DNA of 20,698 bases, from positions 1 to 20,698 of the forward strand of contig CAZSAL010000047.1 of NCBI GenBank assembly GCA_964604825.1. The letters are read 5' to 3'. A program made the translations under genes and the position numbers. The first letter of the stretch is position 1. Every line of letters begins with the position of its first letter. Below, in pieces: positions 15,216 through 20,698 of the stretch. Below the pieces are notes generated by a model. The model had not been told where the DNA came from. It was given only the letters and a program-made list of their open reading frames with translations, and made no database searches. This stretch comes from CAZSAL01 sp964604825 (lineage in GTDB: Bacteria > Elusimicrobiota > Elusimicrobia > 2-01-FULL-59-12).

Positions 15216-15649
15216 TTCGCATTGAATCGCTGGCAGCGGCAGATCTTGATGCGGTTTCAGAGCTGGAACAGGTTGCAGGCGACGTTCACTGGAGCAGAGA
15301 GCAGTTTGAACGGGAACTAAAGAAGCCTTTTTCCCGTTTTTTTGTTTTGCGCGACGGGAATGATATTGTAGGCTACGGCGGCTATTGGAAAGCGGGAGAT
15401 GAAGCTCAGATAGCCAATCTTGTTGTCCGTCTTGAATATCGCCGCAGAGGATTTGGGCAGAGGCTTCTGAGTTCTCTGCTGGAGCATGCCTCATCGGAAG
15501 GCTGCGGCCGGAGCACACTGGAAGTGCGCAGCGCCAATCTGGCTGCCCTGCGGCTTTATGAGAAAGAAAGTTTCGTTGCCGTCGGGTTGCGAAAAAAGAT
15601 TTATATCAATCCAGTGGATGATGCGGTGTTAATGGAAAAGAGACTATGA
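15212..15649 (+). CDS. rimI: Ribosomal-protein-alanine N-acetyltransferase RimI (GNAT family)
   Basis: This 145-residue GNAT acetyltransferase starts at ATG 15212. RimI acetylates the N-terminal alanine of ribosomal protein S18, and its gene very often follows tsaB. Visible are the acetyl-CoA-binding motif ANLVVRLEYRRRGFGQRLL (69-87, RxxGxG at 77-82), LEVRSANLAALRLYEK with likely catalytic E104 and Y116, and a RimI-type C-terminus KKIYINPVDDAVLMEKRL. Length is typical. It overlaps tsaB and the following TPR gene by 4 nt each (ATGA), so the three are translationally coupled. Confidence 0.93.
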   Translation: MIRIESLAAADLDAVSELEQVAGDVHWSREQFERELKKPFSRFFVLRDGNDIVGYGGYWKAGDEAQIANLVVRLEYRRRGFGQRLLSSLLEHASSEGCGRSTLEVRSANLAALRLYEKESFVAVGLRKKIYINPVDDAVLMEKRL

Positions 15650-17247
15650 CATCAGGGAAAAGGGAAAAGGGGAAAGGGAAAAACGTGGAAGTTTTTTTTA
15701 AAAAAGAGCTTTTTACCGTGTTTTGCCTTTTGCCCTTTGCCCTTTGCCCTGTTGTTGCTGTTGCTTCTACCGAGAGCTACCTTCACTATGTGCGCGCGCT
15801 TGCCGCCGAACGCTCGGGCAGCGTGCAGGAGGCGCTTGGGGAATACCGCAAGGTTGTGGAGCTGGATCCCAACGCTCTTGAGGCCTACCGGGACATTGCG
15901 GAATTGGAACTGCATGCCGGGCACGCAGACGAGGCTCTGGCCGCTGCGGAGAAGGCCCGCGACCTGGCGCCCAAGGACGCCACTTCTTATGTATTCATCG
16001 GCCATGTGCATCTATTGAAGTCAGACACGGCCAGGGCTGCGGCTGATTTTGAAGAAGCGCTGAAGTATGACCCGGACAACCTGATCGCCCTGAAAACGCT
16101 CGGCGCGCTGTATTCTAACAGCGACCCGGCCAAAGCGCTCGATTACTATAACCGCTGCCTCGCAGTTGATGCCGACGCACCGGAGGTGTACTTCCGCATG
16201 GGCTGGCTGTATCAGAAGCAGGGCAATACCGCCCAGGCTGAGGAAAATTACAAGAAATCCATTGAGCTTGATGCCGACGAAGCCTCAAGCCACCTGGCGC
16301 TCGCAGGTCTGTATGAAGCGGAAAATAAAATGCCGGAGGCGATCGTTGAATACGAGGCCGGCGCTAAACTTGACAACGGGAACGGCCTGATTTTTGTCCG
16401 GCTGGGGCACATCTATTACGAGCGGAAAAATTTTAGCGCGGCGGAGTCCGTATTCCTTAGAGCCAGAGACATCAACCCCAAAGACCCGAATAATTATTAC
16501 TGGCTGGCGCGCATTGTCGAAGAAAAGAAAAAGTGGAAAGACGCGGGCGACTACGTGGATAAGGCTTACCACCTCAGCCATAATCCGCAGTTCCTGCCGC
16601 TTCTGGCTTATTATTTGACTCTGCAGGGCCGCATGCGGCAGGCGATCAAGTGGCTTGAGATTGCCCGGAAAACGGAATCCGACAATTCCAACGTGCTCTT
16701 ATTCCTGGGAATGAACTATATAGAGGAGCACAGGTATGAAAAAGCGCGCCAGGTTCTGGAAGCAGGGGTTAAAAAATTTCCGGAAGATCCCCAGATGCAT
16801 TTCCAACTGGGACTGGCCTGCGATGATCTCAGGCAGTTCGAACTTGCTATGGACGAGTTCCGCACGGTTCTGCGGCTTGATCCAAAGAACCCGGCTGCGA
16901 TGAATTATCTCGGATATTCCTATGCGGACAAGGGAATGCGTCTGGACGAGGCTGAAAAACTTATCAGGACCGCTGTGGAGCTTGAGCCGCAGAACGGGGC
17001 GTTTATCGACAGTCTGGGATGGGTACGGTTCAAACAGGGGTATCCGGAAGAAGCGCAGAAATATCTGGAGCAGGCGGTTTCGCTGATGCCCGATGCGCTG
17101 ATATACGACCACCTCGGCGACGTGTACATGGCGCGGCGCCTGCCGGATCGCGCCATTGAAGCATGGAACCGCGCGCGGAAAATGGACTCCAGTTTCCCGG
17201 GGCTGCGGCAGAAAATCAAAACCGCCCGGACGACGGCGCATCCGTGA
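15646..17247 (+). CDS. Exported tetratricopeptide-repeat protein
   Basis: This 533-residue protein starts at ATG 15646, overlapping the rimI stop; GTG 15685 (residue 14, preceded by GGAAAGGG) is an alternative start. After an odd Lys/Gly-rich leader there is a hydrophobic segment (about residues 24-41, FTVFCLLPFALCPVVAVAS) that should act as a signal peptide or anchor. About a dozen TPR units follow from about 42 to the end, such as ALGEYRKVVELDPNALEAY and NYLGYSYADKG...DSLGWVRFKQG. TPR arrays mediate protein-protein contacts; the partner is unknown and the likely location is periplasm or envelope. Both the Lys/Gly-rich leader and the hydrophobic core are written by a dispersed palindromic repeat (15654-15750). 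The stop overlaps the ispE GTG start as GTGA. Confidence 0.88.
   Translation: MTSGKREKGKGKNVEVFFKKELFTVFCLLPFALCPVVAVASTESYLHYVRALAAERSGSVQEALGEYRKVVELDPNALEAYRDIAELELHAGHADEALAAAEKARDLAPKDATSYVFIGHVHLLKSDTARAAADFEEALKYDPDNLIALKTLGALYSNSDPAKALDYYNRCLAVDADAPEVYFRMGWLYQKQGNTAQAEENYKKSIELDADEASSHLALAGLYEAENKMPEAIVEYEAGAKLDNGNGLIFVRLGHIYYERKNFSAAESVFLRARDINPKDPNNYYWLARIVEEKKKWKDAGDYVDKAYHLSHNPQFLPLLAYYLTLQGRMRQAIKWLEIARKTESDNSNVLLFLGMNYIEEHRYEKARQVLEAGVKKFPEDPQMHFQLGLACDDLRQFELAMDEFRTVLRLDPKNPAAMNYLGYSYADKGMRLDEAEKLIRTAVELEPQNGAFIDSLGWVRFKQGYPEEAQKYLEQAVSLMPDALIYDHLGDVYMARRLPDRAIEAWNRARKMDSSFPGLRQKIKTARTTAHP
15654..15750. repeat. Imperfect palindrome of GGGAAAA / TTTTGCCC units encoding the TPR protein leader
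   Basis: A purine arm of AGGGAAAA-type units (15654-15685) is followed, after a short T/A-rich middle, by a pyrimidine arm of TTTTGCCC and CTTTGCCC units (15717-15750). The arms are imperfectly complementary. The right arm reads FCLLPFALCP in the TPR frame. The repeat type differs from those in tsaB, ispE and tsaE. Confidence 0.6.
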
Positions 17248-18155
17248 TCATCGTTAAGGCTCCGGCTAAAGTCAATTTCTTCCTGGAAATTACCGGCAGG
17301 CGGCCGGACGGTTATCATACGCTCTCCACTCTTTTTCAGACGGTTTCTCTATGCGATGAATTGAGCTTTCAGGAATCCACTGAGCTGACCATGACCTGTT
17401 CGATGCCGGGACTGCCTACGGATGAAAGGAACCTGGTATACAGGGCTGCTGCAAGCTTGCGGGAAGCGTTGAAGGAAAAGCGCGGGGCGCGGATTCATCT
17501 GGAAAAGATCGTCCCTACGGGCGCAGGCCTTGGCGGCGGCTCGAGCGACGCGGCCGCGGTACTGAAGAGCCTTCCGGAACTCTGGCGCACGAGTGTTCCG
17601 GATGAGGTTCTGCACCAGATCGCCATCAGCCTCGGAGCGGATGTTCCTTTTTTCCTGCGGGGTGGGCTTTGTGCGGCGGAAGGGATTGGGGAAATACTTA
17701 AACCCTTAAAACCGCTGCCCAGGTTGTGGCTGGTGCTGGTTTATCCGGGATTCGGAGTTTCAACAAAAGAGGCTTACGGAAGAGTGAAGCTGCCATTCAA
17801 TGAGACCCATTCGATGCCCTCACCCGAGGCGCTCGGCCTTCCTTTTCAAGTGGTTCAGAAACATGCCTCACCCCATACCCTCTCCCTTCAAGGGAGAGGG
17901 AGTAAGGGTGAGGGACGGTCGCATCTGTTCTTTAACCGATTTGAAGAATTTGTCTTCCCGCTGCATCCCGAACTGCCGCGCCTGAAGCAGGAGCTGGTTC
18001 AAAACGGCGCCACAGCCGCGCTGATGTCCGGATCAGGCTCAAGCGTGTTCGGGATCGTCCCTGCCGAAGAAGTCGGGCAGGAACTGCTCAAGCTCGTCCG
18101 CAGGCAGTACTCTCAAAGCTGGCTGGTGCATACGGATACCACTTGCATTAGTTGA
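17244..18155 (+). CDS. ispE: 4-diphosphocytidyl-2-C-methyl-D-erythritol kinase with a palindromic insert
   Basis: IspE phosphorylates CDP-methylerythritol in the MEP isoprenoid pathway. The start is GTG 17244, overlapping the TPR stop by 4 nt, because family homology begins at once (VIIVKAPAKVN). The longer frame from 17163 adds 27 non-family residues. GHMP-kinase motifs are KAPAKVN (5-11, K9), GRRPDGYHTL, PTGAGLGGGSSDAAAVL (91-107), GADVPFFLRGG (131-141, D133) and LMSGSGSSVFGI (260-271). The protein is 303 aa, slightly long. The excess is explained by residues about 208-224 (ASPHTLSLQGRGSKGEG), encoded by a palindromic element at 17866-17913 in the variable loop before NRFEEFVFPLHPEL. All catalytic motifs stay in frame. 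A diverged copy of its last 38 bp occurs downstream at 18414-18451. Confidence 0.93.
   Translation: MIIVKAPAKVNFFLEITGRRPDGYHTLSTLFQTVSLCDELSFQESTELTMTCSMPGLPTDERNLVYRAAASLREALKEKRGARIHLEKIVPTGAGLGGGSSDAAAVLKSLPELWRTSVPDEVLHQIAISLGADVPFFLRGGLCAAEGIGEILKPLKPLPRLWLVLVYPGFGVSTKEAYGRVKLPFNETHSMPSPEALGLPFQVVQKHASPHTLSLQGRGSKGEGRSHLFFNRFEEFVFPLHPELPRLKQELVQNGATAALMSGSGSSVFGIVPAEEVGQELLKLVRRQYSQSWLVHTDTTCIS
17866..17913 (+). repeat. 48-bp palindromic element inside ispE
   Basis: Outer arms CCTCACCC (17866-17873) and GGGTGAGG (17906-17913) enclose an inner stem CCCTCTCCCTT (17878-17888) / AAGGGAGAGGG (17890-17900). It is 48 bp, exactly 16 codons. It is the same family as in tsaB but lacks the GACCTCCGGT marker. 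The core is read in the same frame as tsaB copy 1 (TLSLRERG there, TLSLQGRG here). Confidence 0.85.
18103..18140 (+). repeat. Direct repeat copy A (ispE 3' end)
   Basis: GGCAGTACTCTC... to GGATACC matches 18414-18451 at 30 of 38 positions without gaps. Here it encodes RQYSQSWLVHTDT, the normal C-terminus of ispE. Confidence 0.65.
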
Positions 18156-18406
18156 TAAATTACCGGACACTTCGGCAGCATGAGTATGAGGATCAGAGCC
18201 AGTCGATCAACGCGGAATTCGCAACAGGCGGAATTCCCTTCAGTGTAAAGACGTCGGATGTGGGACGTGACACGGCGCTTTTGGGGACTGGTGTTACGAT
18301 GCAGTGGAGCAAGAGAACGTCCCTGTATGTGAACTACCTTGGGCAGGTAGGCCGCGCGAACTTCATGGCGCACAGCTTCGACGGCGGACTCAGATTGAAG
18401 TTCTAA
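18152..18406 (+). pseudogene. Remnant of an autotransporter beta-barrel C-terminus
   Basis: The frame encodes about 75 recognisable residues, from about HEYEDQSQSINAEF through LLGTGVTMQWSKRTSLYVNY to the terminal GGLRLKF. Alternating hydrophobic strands and a final Phe are typical of the last strands of an autotransporter (type Va) outer-membrane barrel, where the C-terminal Phe belongs to the beta-signal. The passenger domain and most of the barrel are missing. The only frame opening is a TTG at 18152 overlapping the ispE stop. It cannot make a functional barrel and is best called a gene fragment. It implies a Gram-negative envelope in this organism or in the source of the fragment. Confidence 0.65.
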
Positions 18407-18413
18407 AACAAAA

Positions 18414-18451
18414 GGCAGTACGCGCAATACCTGCCGGTGCATACCGATACC
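18414..18451 (+). repeat. Direct repeat copy B (degenerate ispE 3' end)
   Basis: This copy reads RQYAQYLPVHTDT in the corresponding frame, against RQYSQSWLVHTDT in copy A. It then continues open to a TAA at about 18540 without further similarity to ispE. Together the copies bracket the autotransporter fragment. Confidence 0.6.
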
Positions 18452-18557
18452 GCGAATCTCTTTAGTCGAGTGGCGAGGTTGATGGACCCCGTGTGCAGAA
18501 CCTGCTGTGTTGTACCTCAATCAAATACTAAATCGAAGTACTAAAATAAGATAGGCC

Positions 18558-19346
18558 ATGTATAAATGGGATGCAGCGCATTATCACAGGAACTCTTCGC
18601 CGCAGGAAGAATGGGCGCAGGGAGCTCTGTCAAAGCTTCACCTGTCAGGGGACGAACGCATTTTAGACATCGGTTGCGGCGACGGGAAGCTGACTGCGGC
18701 TCTGGCCCGGCGCGTCCCGCGCGGTTCTGTCGTAGGTATCGACAGTTCCCGCGAAATGATCGAGTTTGCCGGGAAAAAGTTCCCGTCTTCTGAAAATCGA
18801 AACCTCAGTTTCGTGCGCGGCGATGCGACGGCCCTGCCTTACAGGGAAGAGTTTGACGTAGCAGTTTCATTTTCCTGCCTGCATTGGGTGTCCGATCACC
18901 GCGCGGTTCAGAAAGGTATTGCGCGCAGCCTCAAACCCGGCGGCCGCAGTCTGCTTCATTTTGGCGGGAAGGGTAACGCCCGGGCTACGCTGGATCTTTT
19001 GCCGGATATGTTTGCCACATCCCCGTGGAAGCAGTACTTCGAAGGGTTTACCTGCCCCTGGACGTTTCTCACCGTTGAGGAATACTGCGCTATTATTGAA
19101 GGCGCGGGCATGATCCCGAAACGTATCGAATTGATTCCTAAAGAAAACCGCCTCACGAGGGAGGGTTTCAAAGGCTGGCTGTCGTCAACCTGGATTCCGT
19201 TCCTTGAGCGGCTGCCGGAATCCCTGCGCGAAAGATTCCTTGAAGAAATTATCGAGCGTTTTTTAAAGGCTCACCCGCAGGATACTGACGGGAAAGTAAT
19301 AATCCCCATGATGCGCCTCGAAGTCCAGGCCGAAAAACCAAGTTGA
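18558..19346 (+). CDS. Class I SAM-dependent methyltransferase, trans-aconitate 2-methyltransferase-like
   Basis: This 262-residue protein starts at ATG 18558 with AGATAGG upstream. The Rossmann methyltransferase motifs are ILDIGCGDGK (35-44, motif I), GIDSSREM (60-67, acidic D62 for SAM ribose), GDATALP (88-94), FDVAVSFSCLHWV (99-111) and LKPGGR (125-130). The opening WDAAHYHRNSSPQEEWAQ and the C-terminal RLTREGFKGWLSSTWIPFLERLPE resemble the Tam/juvenile-hormone-acid methyltransferase-like group, which methylates carboxylates of small molecules. The real substrate cannot be inferred. It is a separate unit from the ispE operon, after a 150-bp gap holding the degenerate repeat. Confidence 0.82.
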   Translation: MYKWDAAHYHRNSSPQEEWAQGALSKLHLSGDERILDIGCGDGKLTAALARRVPRGSVVGIDSSREMIEFAGKKFPSSENRNLSFVRGDATALPYREEFDVAVSFSCLHWVSDHRAVQKGIARSLKPGGRSLLHFGGKGNARATLDLLPDMFATSPWKQYFEGFTCPWTFLTVEEYCAIIEGAGMIPKRIELIPKENRLTREGFKGWLSSTWIPFLERLPESLRERFLEEIIERFLKAHPQDTDGKVIIPMMRLEVQAEKPS

Positions 19347-19439
19347 GAATCTGGGATCTTCCTCCGAAAATTCTTTGCCGGCAGCATTTGCTGGCTGAGC
19401 TCCGCGAGCTGCTTAAATCCAAGGGGTGTTCCTGCCGGA

Positions 19440-19464
19440 TATAATATGTGGACACGTGAGGAGG
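19440..19464 (+). promoter_or_regulatory. Promoter -10 and ribosome-binding site for the nitroreductase
   Basis: A perfect TATAAT lies at 19440-19445, with no good -35 at 17 bp (CTTAAA at 19412 is too far). AGGAGG at 19459-19464 sits 4 nt before the ATG at 19469. The leader would be short, about 17 nt. Confidence 0.45.
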
Positions 19465-19468
19465 GTTT

Positions 19469-20143
19469 ATGACGGAACGGTCATCTGATTCTTTGGGAAC
19501 GATTCTTCCCGACGCTTTGCTGCGCCGGTTGAACTGGCGTTACGCCACGAAAAAATTCGATGCCTCCAGGAAGATCCCGCCGGAGGTCTGGGCGGCGCTC
19601 GAAAAGGCCATCGTCTTGAGCCCTTCTTCGTTCGGGATGCAGCCTTACAAATTTATCGTCGTGGATGATCCGGAGCTGCGGCTGAAACTGCGGCCTGTGT
19701 CCTGGGACCAGGAGCAGATTGTGCAGGCGTCGCATCTGGTGGTTTTCGCCTACCGGAAGGATGTCAACGTTTCCCAGGCGGCTGCGCACATTAGGTATAT
19801 TTCGAAGGTGCGCGGCATCCCGGAGAATCAGCTTGAAGGGTACAGGCAGCGGATCACGGGATTTCTCAGCCGTACGGCGCCGGAGTTTGACGTAAACGTT
19901 TGGGCCGCGCGCCAGTTGTACATCGCGCTGGGCGTATTTTTGACTTCCGCGGCGCTCCTGGGAATTGACACCTGCCCGATCGAAGGGCTCCTCCCGGAAA
20001 AATACGACGAGATCCTTGATCTGCCGGCAAAGGGACTGCGAACGGTATTCGCGGCAGCGGTGGGATATCGCGCCGGGGACGATCACCACGCTTCCCTCGC
20101 AAAAGTCCGGTACCCGGCGGCGGAATTGATCGCCCATATCTGA
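19469..20143 (+). CDS. NfsB-like NAD(P)H-dependent nitroreductase family oxidoreductase
   Basis: This 224-residue FMN-dependent nitroreductase starts at ATG 19469 behind AGGAGG. Family marks are LNWRYATKKFD (21-31, FMN phosphate-binding Arg/Lys), SPSSFGMQPYKFIVV (51-65), WAARQLYIALGVFLTSAALLG (145-165), GIDTCPIEGL (165-174) and AVGYRAGDD (197-205) followed by AKVRYPAAELI. Members reduce nitro compounds, quinones or other acceptors with NAD(P)H; the physiological substrate is unknown. Length and motif order match NfsB/YfkO-type enzymes. The cytosine deaminase gene begins 17 nt downstream, so both are likely transcribed from the promoter at 19440. Confidence 0.9.
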   Translation: MTERSSDSLGTILPDALLRRLNWRYATKKFDASRKIPPEVWAALEKAIVLSPSSFGMQPYKFIVVDDPELRLKLRPVSWDQEQIVQASHLVVFAYRKDVNVSQAAAHIRYISKVRGIPENQLEGYRQRITGFLSRTAPEFDVNVWAARQLYIALGVFLTSAALLGIDTCPIEGLLPEKYDEILDLPAKGLRTVFAAAVGYRAGDDHHASLAKVRYPAAELIAHI

Positions 20144-20160
20144 TCGAAAAGGAATGCCCG

Positions 20161-20601
20161 TTGAAAATGGACCTTTTTATGCAGGCGGCTATTGAGGAAG
20201 CGAAACAGGGACTCAGTGAAGGGGGAATTCCCATAGGGTCGGTCCTTGTCCGCGACGGGAAAATCATCGGGCGCGGGCATAACAGGCGCGTTCAGGACAA
20301 AGACCCGGTAACGCACGCTGAGATCGACTGTCTGCGCCAGGCCGGACGCATCGGCCGTTACGCCGGGGCCGCCCTCTATTCGACGCTGATGCCCTGCTAT
20401 CTTTGCGCCGGGGCAATCGTCCAGTTCAAAATCCGCAAGGTGATTGCCGGGGAATCCGCCACCTTTGCGGGGGCGCGCGGATTAATGGAAGCGCACGGTG
20501 TAGAAGTGATCGACCTGGACCTGGATGAATGCAAACGCCTCATGCGTGATTTTATCGCGCGCGAACCCGCTCTCTGGAACGAAGACATCGGCGAGCGATA
20601 A
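20161..20601 (+). CDS. Yeast-type cytosine deaminase (nucleoside/cytosine deaminase family)
   Basis: This 146-residue zinc-dependent deaminase uses TTG 20161, 7 nt after AAAAGGA; ATG 20167 (residue 3) is the alternative. The zinc site is HAE (52-54) plus PCYLC (78-82: C79, C82), and E54 is the proton shuttle. Beyond these, IPIGSVLV, IGRGHNRRVQ, TLMPCYLCAGAI, VIAGES and the C-terminal LMRDFIAREPALWNEDIGE closely follow yeast Fcy1, including the Asp of the EDIGE tail (D142), which in Fcy1 (D155) contacts cytosine. Cytosine to uracil conversion for pyrimidine salvage is therefore more likely than tRNA adenosine or guanine deamination. It is an intact gene, probably co-transcribed with the nitroreductase. 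Confidence 0.85.
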   Translation: MKMDLFMQAAIEEAKQGLSEGGIPIGSVLVRDGKIIGRGHNRRVQDKDPVTHAEIDCLRQAGRIGRYAGAALYSTLMPCYLCAGAIVQFKIRKVIAGESATFAGARGLMEAHGVEVIDLDLDECKRLMRDFIAREPALWNEDIGER

Positions 20602-20635
20602 TCCGGGATTTGCCGCCTGCATCTGCTGGGGTTAC

Positions 20636-20698
<63 letters not shown>

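Noticed and set aside
17163..17243. Longer ispE start at 17163
   Set aside because: The added residues are the TPR gene read in another frame; IspE homology begins at GTG 17244 in a GTGA overlap.
19481..20137. 218-residue minus-strand open frame opposite the nitroreductase
   Set aside because: It mirrors the nitroreductase gene, is Arg/Pro-rich and has no family features.

Overview
The window looks like one end of a contig from an uncultivated Gram-negative bacterium of moderate to high GC. My best guess is an Omnitrophota-type (PVC-related) genome. The guess rests on the very large secreted protein with a generic N-terminal signal sequence, the outer-membrane autotransporter remnant and the MEP-pathway gene. 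This placement is inference; no rRNA or other marker is present. The last 29 bases are a pure C run that looks like a sequencing or assembly artefact.

Layout: (1) 1-1800, the tail of an unknown gene, then a hipBA toxin-antitoxin operon with a near-consensus promoter and HipB-type operators at 50-bp spacing. (2) 1788-1991, three different non-coding palindromic elements packed end to end, the last a 97-bp MITE-like unit with perfect 22-bp terminal inverted repeats. (3) 1999-8514 on the minus strand, a 2171-residue exported protein ending in a complete beta-CASP metallo-beta-lactamase (CPSF/RNase J-like) domain. It is divergent from an unrecognised exported membrane protein (8692-9960). (4) 10057-13119, a tightly packed run of a solitary ParB-like protein, an MntA/HepT-type nucleotidyltransferase-HEPN pair, thiL and tsaE. 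(5) 13177-14346, a DUF4143-type ATPase that splits tsaE from the rest of the t6A genes. (6) 14412-18155, tsaB, rimI, a TPR protein and ispE, joined by 4-nt overlaps. (7) 18152-18557, a fragment of an autotransporter barrel lying between two diverged copies of the ispE 3' end. (8) 18558-20601, a Tam-like methyltransferase, a nitroreductase and a yeast-type cytosine deaminase.

How the genes work together: TsaE and TsaB belong to the machinery that makes the tRNA t6A modification, and rimI is their frequent neighbour. ThiL makes thiamine diphosphate and IspE belongs to the MEP isoprenoid pathway. Two toxin-antitoxin-like modules (hipBA and mnt/hepT) sit nearby, the second apparently co-transcribed with the housekeeping genes.

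The most unusual signal is that dispersed palindromic repeats lie inside essential protein-coding genes and are read through in frame. There are three in tsaB (two of them the same 54-bp element in opposite orientations), one in ispE, a different one forming the N-terminus of tsaE, and a third type forming the signal-peptide region of the TPR protein. This resembles the Rickettsia palindromic elements in concept, but the sequences belong to a different repeat type.
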